NCBI GenBank assembly: GCA_026014615.1
Contig: JAOZHZ010000020.1
Coordinates: forward strand, 310,001-374,000
Direction: 5' to 3'
Length of the DNA: 64,000 nucleotides
From: Candidatus Bathyarchaeota archaeon
GTDB lineage: Archaea; Thermoproteota; Bathyarchaeia; Bathyarchaeales; Bathycorpusculaceae
Both the position numbers and the translations under genes were made by a program. Each line of letters opens with the position of its first letter. Position 1 is the first letter of the stretch. The notes below the pieces were generated by a model. The model ran no database searches. It worked only from the letters and a program-made list of their open reading frames with translations, and was not told where the DNA came from. Positions 18,969-27,166 of this stretch are shown here, one piece after another.

Positions 18969-21518
18969 ATGAGCAATCCAGAAACACAAAAACCAGTTGA
19001 AGCTCCCACACAGCCAGAAACCCCGCGAGTGGGAGTTTTCGTTTGCCATTGCGGTTTAAACATCGCCGGAACAGTAGACGTTAAACAGGTTGTTGAATAC
19101 GCTAAAACACTGCCTGACGTTGTCCTCGTTAAAGAGAACCGATACACATGCGCTGACCCCGGACAAGAAGAAATCAGAAAAGCGATAAAAGAACACCACT
19201 TGAACCGTGTCGTCGTAGCCGCTTGCAGCCCAAGAATGCATGAACCAACATTTCGCAAAACCGTAAGTGAAGCAGGGTTAAACCCCTTTGTATTTGAAAT
19301 GGCGAACATACGTGAGTTCGCTTCATGGTGCCACCCCAATACTCCAAAAGAAGCCACAGAAAAAGCAAAAGACAACGTAAAGATGGCTGTAGCCAAAGCG
19401 AGGCTGCTTAAACCTCTCGAAACCATGGAAGTCCCTGTAACTAAAAACGCCTTGATTATCGGCGGGGGCATCTCCGGAATTAACTCTGCTCTAGATTTGG
19501 CGGATATGGGCTTCAAAGTTTATCTTGTCGAGAAGAACGAAAGCATAGGCGGCCACATGGCACAACTCGACAAGACTTTCCCAACTTTGGATTGCAGCAT
19601 ATGAATCGAAGGACCTAGGATGGTCGAGGTATTACGCCATCCTAAGGTCGAAGTCATATCAAACGCCGACATCCTCAACGTAGAGGGTTTCGTAGGCAAC
19701 TTCAAAGTGAAAGTTCGCAAGAACCCACGATACGTCATTGCCGAAAGATGTACTGGCTGCGGGGAATGCAAAGACGTTTGCCCCATCGAATATCCCAACG
19801 AGTGGGACCTGAACTTAGGCGTAAGAAAAGCCATCTCCATACCGTTTGACCAAGCAGTACCTCTTGTTTACTCGATAAACAGGGACTACTGTATAGAATG
19901 CTTCAAATGTGTGGATGCTTGTGGCACACGTAGAGCCATCAACTTTGAGCAACAGCCCGAAGAAGTTGAATTGGACGTTGGAGCAATCATCGTAACAACT
20001 GGTTGTGACGTTTATGTGCCCTCTGATGACCCCCGCTACGGCTACGGAAGATACGACAACGTACTTACAGCTTTAGAGTTTGAGCGCCTCATCACAGCAG
20101 GCGGCCCAACAACTGGGCACGTAGTCCGCACATCCGATGGAAAGCAACCTAAAAGCGTAGCTATCATTCAATGCGTCGGTTCAAGGGACATAAACAAGTA
20201 CGAGTACTGTTCAGGTTTCTGCTGCATGTATAGCCTTAAAGAAGCCATTCTATTGAAAGAACACTACCGTGATGACGTGGAAGTCTACATTTTCTACATG
20301 GATATGCGCACTCCCTTCAAAGGCTACGAAGAATTCTATCGACGAGCCCGTGAAATGGGAATAACCTTCATCAGGGGCAAGCCGTCCCAAATACTTGAAG
20401 ACCCAGACACCAAAAACTTGGTTATAAGAGCAGAGGATACGGCGCTAGGGCAGCCCATTGAAGTCGAGACGGAAATGGTTGTGTTAAGCACAGCAGCCAT
20501 ACCCACCAAGGGCGCCGAAGAATTGGCTAGCGTTCTCCACATAACGCGAGGACCCGACGGGTTCTTCATGGAAAGTCACCCAAAACTCAGACCAATGGAT
20601 ACACCTATGGACGGCGTATTCCTAGCCGGTGCCTGCCAAGGACCAAAAGACATACCCTACAGCGTAGCCCAAGGAAGCGGAGCGGCAGCACGAGCAGCAA
20701 CAATCCTCTCTCAACCAAAATGGAAGATAGAACCAATTGTCTCAGTAGTCGACCCCGCCAGATGCAGAAACGTGAAAGCAACATGCGGTGTGTGCGTGAA
20801 AAGTTGTCCCTTCGGAGCCATAACTGCAGCTGAGGGACAACCAGCCAAGATTAATGCAGCCCAATGCCACGGATGCGGAACCTGCGTTGCTGAATGCCCA
20901 CAAGGCGCTATCACACAGATGCACTTCACAGATGAACAGTTATTCTCACAAATCAGAGCCGCCTTAGAAGACGACCCCGGCGGGAAGATACTAACGTTTA
21001 TGTGTAACTGGTGAGGTTACGCCGGCGCGGACCGAGCGGGGACGAGCCGGCTTGAATACCCCCCAACGACACGGGCTATACGGGTAATGTGTACTGGACG
21101 GGTAGATCGGGACTTCGTTATGGAAGCATTTAGGCTGGGAGCCGGAGGGGTACTAATTACCGCTTGCCATCTTCCCAGCGACTGCCACTACATCTCTGGA
21201 AACGCACGGATGAAAGCGCGCATGGATGCCTTGGGTGGCATGCTTCAAAAACTTGGATTAAGCCCCGAAAGACTCAGGGTTGACTACGTATCATCAGCTG
21301 AGGGCGAAAAATTCGTCAATATAGTCAAGGAAATGACAGACCAACTGAAAGCGCTGGGAAACGAAAAGATACAAGCGGAAAACGCAAAGCTTCGCCCGAT
21401 CTTGGAGAACATGCTAAAGCGCAAAGCAGCAGCACAACAAGCAGCAGCACAACAAGCCGCGGCAAAACCTTCCGCTTCCGTTGCCAAACCAAGTGACGAC
21501 GCAAACCCGATAAAATAG
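18969..21518 (+). CDS. hdrA: HdrA-MvhD/VhuD fusion, putative selenoprotein: two in-frame UGA at 19602-19604 and 21012-21014 (about 849 aa with readthrough)
   Basis: ORF fragments 18969..19604, 19620..21014 and 21087..21518 are in one frame. Junctions [18 protein letters not shown] and [34 protein letters not shown] align to paralog TLDCSI-C-IEGPKMVDC and FLCNW-C-SYAGADLAG...; both are positions known to carry Sec in methanogen HdrA and VhuD. Confidence 0.93.
19612..19649 (+). promoter_or_regulatory. Hairpin immediately 3' of the first UGA; candidate Sec recoding element
   Basis: GACCTAGGATGG (19612-19623) pairs with CCATCCT-A-AGGTC (19637-19649): 12 bp with one bulged A; apical TCGAGGTATTACG. 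Confidence 0.45.
21017..21055 (+). promoter_or_regulatory. GC-rich hairpin immediately 3' of the second UGA; candidate Sec recoding element
   Basis: GCCGGC (21021-21026) pairs with GCCGGC (21046-21051), plus inner CG/CG and CC/GG pairs and outer TTA/TGA pairs. Confidence 0.4.
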
Positions 21519-21661
21519 TGAATTCTTTCATTTTTTGTTTTTTTCGCAATTATTCTTTTTCTTTTGTTAGTGCTATTATAGCATAGTTGTAAAATTCGTG
21601 TTTCGTTGAGATTTTGACGTGCGAACTATACGGGCAATTGAATCTGTTTTCCGTGAGAATT

Positions 21662-21690
21662 ATTGCTTGCCCCAAGTAATGTTTATATTT
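21662..21690 (+). promoter_or_regulatory. Inverted repeat ATTGCTTG-CCC-CAAGTAAT abutting TATA (GTTTATATTT)
   Basis: ATTGCTTG 21662-21669 and CAAGTAAT 21673-21680; upstream of the Cys paralog. Confidence 0.6.
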
Positions 21691-21799
21691 GTATTAAAAA
21701 AGCTGATATGTCTAATTAAAAAAATTAATGAGTGAAACCGCTGCTCTTGGAAGAGAAAGGCTGCGGTTGAAAGAAGAATGGTTGTTGAGGCGGTCGTAG

Positions 21800-24298
21800 A
21801 TGAGCAATCCACAAATACAGAAACCAAATGAAGCTGCTGAACAACTCGAACCTTTACGGGTTGGAGTTTTTGTTTGCCACTGTGGTTTAAACATCGCAGG
21901 CACAGTGGATGTTCACGCAGTTGCTGAATACGCCAAAACTATACCTGATGTGGTCTTCGTTAAAGAGAACCGCTACACCTGTGCTGACCCTGGACAAGAA
22001 GAAATCAGAAAGGCAATAACGGAACAGAAACTCAACCGTGTAGTCATCGCTGCCTGTTCACCAAGAATGCACGAACCCACTTTTAGACGCACCGTTAACG
22101 AAGCAGGTTTGAACCCGTTCTATTATGAGATGGCTAATATCCGAGAGTTTGCTTCATGGTGCCATCAAAACACGCCTCGGGAAGCAACTGAACGGGCAAA
22201 AGACACTGTTCGCATGGCAGTTGCAAAAGCACGCTTCTTGATGCCGCTTCAAACAATTGAAGTTCCAGTAACCAACAAGGCGCTCGTTATCGGCGGAGGA
22301 ATTGCAGGAATGAACGCCGCCTTAGACCTTGCAGAAATGGGCTTCAAAGTGTATATGCTTGAGAACACTCAGAGCATTGGCGGGCACATGGCGGCTTTGG
22401 ATAAAACCTTCCCAACCCTTGACTGCAGTATCTGCATTGAAGGACCAAAAATGGTGGATTGCGTCAGGCACCCTAACATCACGATTTTCGCTTTTTCAGA
22501 TTTGGTTAAAGTTGAAGGTTACATAGGCAACTTTAAAGTGACAATCCGCAAGAGGGCACGATACATCCATGATGACCGTTGCACGGGATGCGGACAATGC
22601 AAAGATGTTTGCCCAATCGAATATCCAAACGAGTGGGATCTGAACCTTGGCACCCGAAGAGCAATTTCAGTTCCCCTTGACCAAGCAGTGCCCTTAATTT
22701 ACGCCATTAACAAGGATTATTGCATTGAATGTTTCAAATGTGTGGACGCTTGCGGTCCAAGACAGGCTATAGATTTTACTCAGAAAGATGAAGACGTCGA
22801 GATTGATGTGGGCGCAATTATTGTGTCCACGGGCTTTGATGTTTATGAACCATACGACATGCCCCTCTTAGGCTATGGTAAATACCCAAACGTTATTACC
22901 TCAATGGAATTTGAAAGACTTATCCTGGCTGCGGGGCCTACAGGTGGAAAAGTCATCAGACAATCAGACGGGCAAAAACCACACAAAATCGCTTTCATCC
23001 AGTGCGTTGGCAGTCGAGATAAAAACAAGTATCCATATTGCAGTAACTTCTGCTGCATGTACACGCTTAAGCATGTTGTGCAGTTGAAGGAAAAGTACAA
23101 GGAAGACATAGAAGTCTACGTTTTCTACATGGACATACGAAGCCCAAGCAAAGGCTACGAAGAGTTCTATGACCGCGCAAGAGAACGCGGAGTAAACTTT
23201 ATTCGTGGGCGAGTCAGCCGAATCGATGAAGACCCAAAAACCCACAACATGGTCGTTCACTCTGAAGATACTAACCTTGGGGCACCTATCGAAGTTGAAG
23301 CTGAAATGGTGGTCTTAGCAACCGCAGCTATTCCCAAAAAAGGTTCAGCGGATATTGCACGCATAATTAACCTGTCAAGAGGCGCAGACGGCTTCTTCAT
23401 GGAGAGCCACCCCAAACTAAAACCCATGGATGCACCCACGGACGGCGTCTTCTACGCAGGCGCCTGCCAAGGCTTAAAAGACATTCCCTCAAGCGTCTCC
23501 CAAGGAAGCGGAGCAGCAGCACGAGCAGCAACCGTACTCTCCAAAACCAAATGGAAAATTGAACCCATCATCTCAGTCGTTGACGAGACTAAATGTAAGA
23601 AGTGTGGCATCTGCGTTGACAAATGCCCCTACGGCGCCATCAAAATCGAAAAAGGCAAAACACCCGCCCAAATAATCACCGCCAGCTGCCACGGATGCGG
23701 AACCTGCGTCGCAGAATGCCCCCAACACGCAATTACTCAAATGCACTTCACCGACGCCCAAATCATAGCTCAAATTCGAGCTGCACTTGAAGAAAAACCT
23801 GAAGAAAAAATCATGGCTTTTCTGTGCAACTGGTGCAGTTACGCAGGCGCAGACTTAGCGGGCATAAGCAGATGCGAGTACCCAGCAAGCGTAAGAGTGG
23901 TTCGTGTCATGTGCTCTGGAAGAGTCAGTAAAGAATTTATCTTGGAAGCACTCAGGCTGGGCGCAGGTATGGTGTTGATTGGCGCTTGCCACCTGCCCTA
24001 CGACTGCCACTACATCAGCGGCAACTACAAGATGAAAGCAAGAACAGACGCCCTCAAAGCAATGCTAATCAAGTTAGGCATGAGTCCAGAACGGTTCCGA
24101 GTAGAATACGTCTCAGCCGCAGAAGGAATACGCTACGCTGAAGTCATCACGGAAACAGATGCAGACATGAAGGCACTGGGTAAAGAAAAAATTCTGGCAG
24201 AAACCGCAAAGTTGAGGCCAATATTGGAAAACATGCTAAAACGCGCTCCCACAATTCCAGCGGTCCCTGCAGCTAAACCTGTTGATAAAGCAGCATAA
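21800..24298 (+). CDS. hdrA: HdrA-MvhD fusion, cysteine paralog of 18969..21518
   Basis: 832 aa uninterrupted; HdrA FAD motif ALVIGGGIAGMNAALDLAEMGFKVYMLE, multiple 4Fe-4S motifs, C-terminal CNWCSYAGADLAG...[21 protein letters not shown]. Confidence 0.95.
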   Translation: MSNPQIQKPNEAAEQLEPLRVGVFVCHCGLNIAGTVDVHAVAEYAKTIPDVVFVKENRYTCADPGQEEIRKAITEQKLNRVVIAACSPRMHEPTFRRTVNEAGLNPFYYEMANIREFASWCHQNTPREATERAKDTVRMAVAKARFLMPLQTIEVPVTNKALVIGGGIAGMNAALDLAEMGFKVYMLENTQSIGGHMAALDKTFPTLDCSICIEGPKMVDCVRHPNITIFAFSDLVKVEGYIGNFKVTIRKRARYIHDDRCTGCGQCKDVCPIEYPNEWDLNLGTRRAISVPLDQAVPLIYAINKDYCIECFKCVDACGPRQAIDFTQKDEDVEIDVGAIIVSTGFDVYEPYDMPLLGYGKYPNVITSMEFERLILAAGPTGGKVIRQSDGQKPHKIAFIQCVGSRDKNKYPYCSNFCCMYTLKHVVQLKEKYKEDIEVYVFYMDIRSPSKGYEEFYDRARERGVNFIRGRVSRIDEDPKTHNMVVHSEDTNLGAPIEVEAEMVVLATAAIPKKGSADIARIINLSRGADGFFMESHPKLKPMDAPTDGVFYAGACQGLKDIPSSVSQGSGAAARAATVLSKTKWKIEPIISVVDETKCKKCGICVDKCPYGAIKIEKGKTPAQIITASCHGCGTCVAECPQHAITQMHFTDAQIIAQIRAALEEKPEEKIMAFLCNWCSYAGADLAGISRCEYPASVRVVRVMCSGRVSKEFILEALRLGAGMVLIGACHLPYDCHYISGNYKMKARTDALKAMLIKLGMSPERFRVEYVSAAEGIRYAEVITETDADMKALGKEKILAETAKLRPILENMLKRAPTIPAVPAAKPVDKAA

Positions 24299-24494
24299 AA
24301 GTAACCCAAGCATTAGTCTTGAGCGTTGCGGTTAGGGCAGATATGAAGGCGGCTTAGATTCCAAGAGGGCGACCTATTGCTACATGTTATTGACTATTGT
24401 CGTTTTCAGGACATTAGCTTTGGTATAGCTCTTCAGACTATAGAAGGTTTAGAAAAGTTAAGTATTAAATTGACTTCTGAGTAATATCAGTTTC

Positions 24495-25355
24495 ATGGAC
24501 TTAGGAGATTTGGTAAGGGAAGCATATACCGAAGTAACACAAAGACCATTTCGATATGGTTATCTTGTTTCTTGGATATTGAAAAAAGGCAGAACAAGTG
24601 ACCTAATGTCTATCATAAAAACTTCTAAAATAACACGCGTTCCATTGAAAAAACCATACCGAGGAAAGAAAGCGATAGATAGATTGGAAAACTCGGATGA
24701 TTTGATAAAAATAGCAACTCTCATGGGTTCGCTGGGCTACATGAAAGAAGCTCAAGAAGTTTTTGATGCTATGTTGTTTCGGACGCCCCTTGACACAACT
24801 GCTTTGAACAATTACGCTTATGTTTTACTTCACGAAATAATTCAGAGCAAAGGAAATTACGATAAAAGTAAAATACTGATTGCTCAAAACAAAATTTCAA
24901 AGGCAGCGACTATTGATAAGGTTTTAAATGAAAACTTTCTTATTCTTTCAACATACAAGAATTTGTGTTTATCAAGAGTGGTCGAAGCCGAATACTATGC
25001 ACAAATTAAAGCGTACTTACCCGCATTTTTAGTGGCGTGGCTGTCCATAGAAATGAGCATTCGCAGAATTTATTATCAGCATTTGAAGGAAAAGCAGTAT
25101 GGTAAAGACAAATTGTTTAGCTTGAAATCTCTTGACTTAATTACTGAAATTCTTTACTTGAATAAATGTGATTCGAAATTCGTAAATTCCAAAGAAGTGC
25201 TTGAATCACTCTATGGATTGAGGAACCAATTGATACATGGTACGATTTTTGAGGTTTCAGAAGGACAGGCTAAGAATTGCATTGAATTAGCTTACACATT
25301 TACTTTAGTCAAGGAAGAATTTGATGACTTCTTAACAGGTAGTAAACTACATTAG
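24495..25355 (+). CDS. TPR-like protein with C-terminal HEPN-like domain
   Basis: 286 aa; C-terminal LESLYGLRNQLIHGTIFEVSEGQAKNCIELAYTFT contains an R-N-x3-H type HEPN motif. Confidence 0.5.
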   Translation: MDLGDLVREAYTEVTQRPFRYGYLVSWILKKGRTSDLMSIIKTSKITRVPLKKPYRGKKAIDRLENSDDLIKIATLMGSLGYMKEAQEVFDAMLFRTPLDTTALNNYAYVLLHEIIQSKGNYDKSKILIAQNKISKAATIDKVLNENFLILSTYKNLCLSRVVEAEYYAQIKAYLPAFLVAWLSIEMSIRRIYYQHLKEKQYGKDKLFSLKSLDLITEILYLNKCDSKFVNSKEVLESLYGLRNQLIHGTIFEVSEGQAKNCIELAYTFTLVKEEFDDFLTGSKLH

Positions 25356-25504
25356 ATATTGACTAATTCAAAGTTTTGCAAGAGTCCACAGCGGTTTAGA
25401 GCGGAGTTGTTTCTTTTGTCGAGTCTCTTGTTTGCTTATGAGGCGATTTTTGTATTCATGAAACAAGTTATATATCTTTCAACACGAGAAGACACATCAA
25501 ACGG

Positions 25505-25595
25505 GGCGTCCTACAGCTAGGTGGTCCTGGCACCGGACTTCAAATCCGGTGAGTCCGATAAGGTCTCGGGGTTCAATTCCCCTTGGACGCCGCCA
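25505..25595 (+). tRNA. selC: tRNA-Sec (anticodon UCA), CCA encoded
   Basis: GGCGTCCTA.../TTGGACGCC acceptor, 4-nt D loop (GCTAGG-TGGT-CCTGGC), anticodon arm CACCGGA-CTTCAAA-TCCGGTG, long variable arm, 4-bp T stem GGGG-TTCAATT-CCCC, discriminator G then CCA. Confidence 0.93.
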
Positions 25596-26909
25596 CTATG
25601 ATACTGTCTTCAAAACGGTGTCTAACCTTTCTGTTGCTAAACTGATATCGTTTTTTTGTATTCCTATACTGGCGTCGAAGTTTATGTACGCTGAGATATA
25701 CTGCGGGCAGCACACGCCGAAATCATTTTTTTCTAAAGCTTTTGAACCGTAGACCCTTGCCGTGTACAAAGCTTTGCCTATTTTCTTGGCGTTTCTTCCT
25801 TCCAGCGTCATAGCTACGGATATTGGATTGTAAACATTCAGTATTCGCTGTGAATGCCTTTCTGCGACCTCTTTCAAGGATGATTCAAGGAACTTCCTGT
25901 TTTCTTCTTGCTGGGTTCTCAGCTTCTCGTAGCCTTCCGATCCTATCGACAGTATAGCTGCTAGGAACTGCACTACGGGGGCGGCTGTTGCTCTCCCTGC
26001 ATAGGTTTCAGACACGTGGTTGAGGAATTCTTCATTGGGTGAAGCAACTATTGCTCCTCCGACTGGGGTGAAGAAATTCTTGTCTGTGCTCTGGATTATT
26101 GCGTCCACGCGTCCTGCGTCAACTGCGCCTCTTACGAGTTTCATGATCTCTCGGCTCTGTACTCCGAAGGCGTTGTTTATGATGTGGGGTACCTTTTTCT
26201 CCTGCGCGATTTTTGCTATGTCTTTGATTTTGTCTGGTTCTCTGGGTGGAAAGAACGTGGTTGTTGAAATAATGGCGGCAGTGTTTTCATTGACTGCTTC
26301 TTCTATCTTTTCTGTGGGAACGTTCACTGCGTCTCCGTAGATTTCTCCTTCAACTATTCTTTCTTGAAGACCTGCAAGCTGAATTGCCTTCAAAGGCGTC
26401 TTATGGTCAACCTGTGGATAAACAACCTCTTTTCCTCTGGTGAGGTTTCTTGTGGCACACAAGACAAGAGCCAGCGTCATTCCCGTTGCCATAGGAAAAA
26501 CCACCGCCTTCTTGATTTTTGGAACTCCGAACCTTTTCATGGCGTCACTTGCCAATATGTTGGCAAAGAAATACATGAGCGACCCACCTGCCGCCTTAGG
26601 CTGAGCTTTGGTCAGGTCACCTGACCTCCCTACTCCATGGTGAAAGCCGCCTGCCAGCTTTGAAACTGCTGACGACACAACCCTGCCCTCTCTTTCGCCT
26701 ACAAACGCTGCTTTGCTGTCCTTGTCCGAATCCATTGTAGCTAGTAAATTAAGGAATCTTTCGATTTGGCAGTCTTTCCACCCTTCTTGGGGTACTCTTC
26801 TTTGCTCGAAAAGCAGTTTTATAGGTCGGGACTCTGTGCCTAACACTGTCAGGCCTCTATCAAGTATGCTCTTGGGGATTGTGTCCTTCAACTTATCAAA
26901 CGGCAACAT
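25596..26909 (-). CDS. spcS: O-phosphoseryl-tRNA(Sec) selenium transferase (SepSecS/SpcS); ORF track extends start to 27017
   Basis: ATMDSDKDSKAAFVGEREGRV, GGFHHGVGRSGDLTKAQPKAAGGSLMYFFAN, STTTFFPPREPDKIKDIAKIAQEKKVPHIINNAFGVQ, QSTDKNFFTPVGGAIVA, YAGRATAAPVV; methanogen SepSecS homologs begin near MLPFDKL (M at 26909). Confidence 0.94.
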   Translation of the reverse strand: MLPFDKLKDTIPKSILDRGLTVLGTESRPIKLLFEQRRVPQEGWKDCQIERFLNLLATMDSDKDSKAAFVGEREGRVVSSAVSKLAGGFHHGVGRSGDLTKAQPKAAGGSLMYFFANILASDAMKRFGVPKIKKAVVFPMATGMTLALVLCATRNLTRGKEVVYPQVDHKTPLKAIQLAGLQERIVEGEIYGDAVNVPTEKIEEAVNENTAAIISTTTFFPPREPDKIKDIAKIAQEKKVPHIINNAFGVQSREIMKLVRGAVDAGRVDAIIQSTDKNFFTPVGGAIVASPNEEFLNHVSETYAGRATAAPVVQFLAAILSIGSEGYEKLRTQQEENRKFLESSLKEVAERHSQRILNVYNPISVAMTLEGRNAKKIGKALYTARVYGSKALEKNDFGVCCPQYISAYINFDASIGIQKNDISLATERLDTVLKTVS

Positions 26910-26978
26910 GAGACGTACCTTAAATGTCTTGATTAGTTCGGTTGTATCTTCAGTGCTTAAATGCTCAGATGTTCTTTT

Positions 26979-27024
26979 ATTGCTTTGTATATTATGATTG
27001 CTTCTTTTGATAGACAAATTGCTT
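26979..27024 (-). promoter_or_regulatory. Three AAGCAAT boxes (minus strand) in the SepSecS / PSTK-SelB divergent region
   Basis: ATTGCTT on + at 26979-26985, 26997-27003, 27018-27024; ATAATATA TATA-like sequence follows on the minus strand. Confidence 0.5.
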
Positions 27025-27166
27025 TTGATAACGTGCTCTTCTGGAATCGGTCAAGAGTTCGAGGCTATTATTTAGTTATCAAACAAGCGAGTTGATATAA
27101 TCGAAGGTTAATGCTTGACAGACAGAATTATAAACCGAAGACAGGATAGACAACAGGGGAAAACGA

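Noticed and set aside
19602-21014. Interpretation of the UGA-split HdrA-MvhD as a pseudogene
   Set aside because: Both stops are TGA, both fall exactly on functionally important Cys/Sec positions, no frameshift is present, flanking sequence is conserved, and tRNA-Sec, SepSecS and PSTK-SelB are encoded about 4-8 kb away.
21519-21799. Canonical archaeal SECIS (GAA/A internal loop above a long stem, then three G-C pairs) in the 3'UTR
   Set aside because: Scanned by eye; the region is A/T-rich and no convincing match was found. The AACCGC...GCGGTT stem at about 21743-21770 lacks the GAA/A signature. A covariance search would be needed to exclude it.
26910-27017. N-terminal extension of SepSecS in the ORF track (MSIKRSNHNIQSNKRTSEHLSTED...)
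   Set aside because: SepSecS homologs start near MLPFDKL; the extension contains the AAGCAAT boxes and a TATA-like sequence, so it is more likely promoter than coding.
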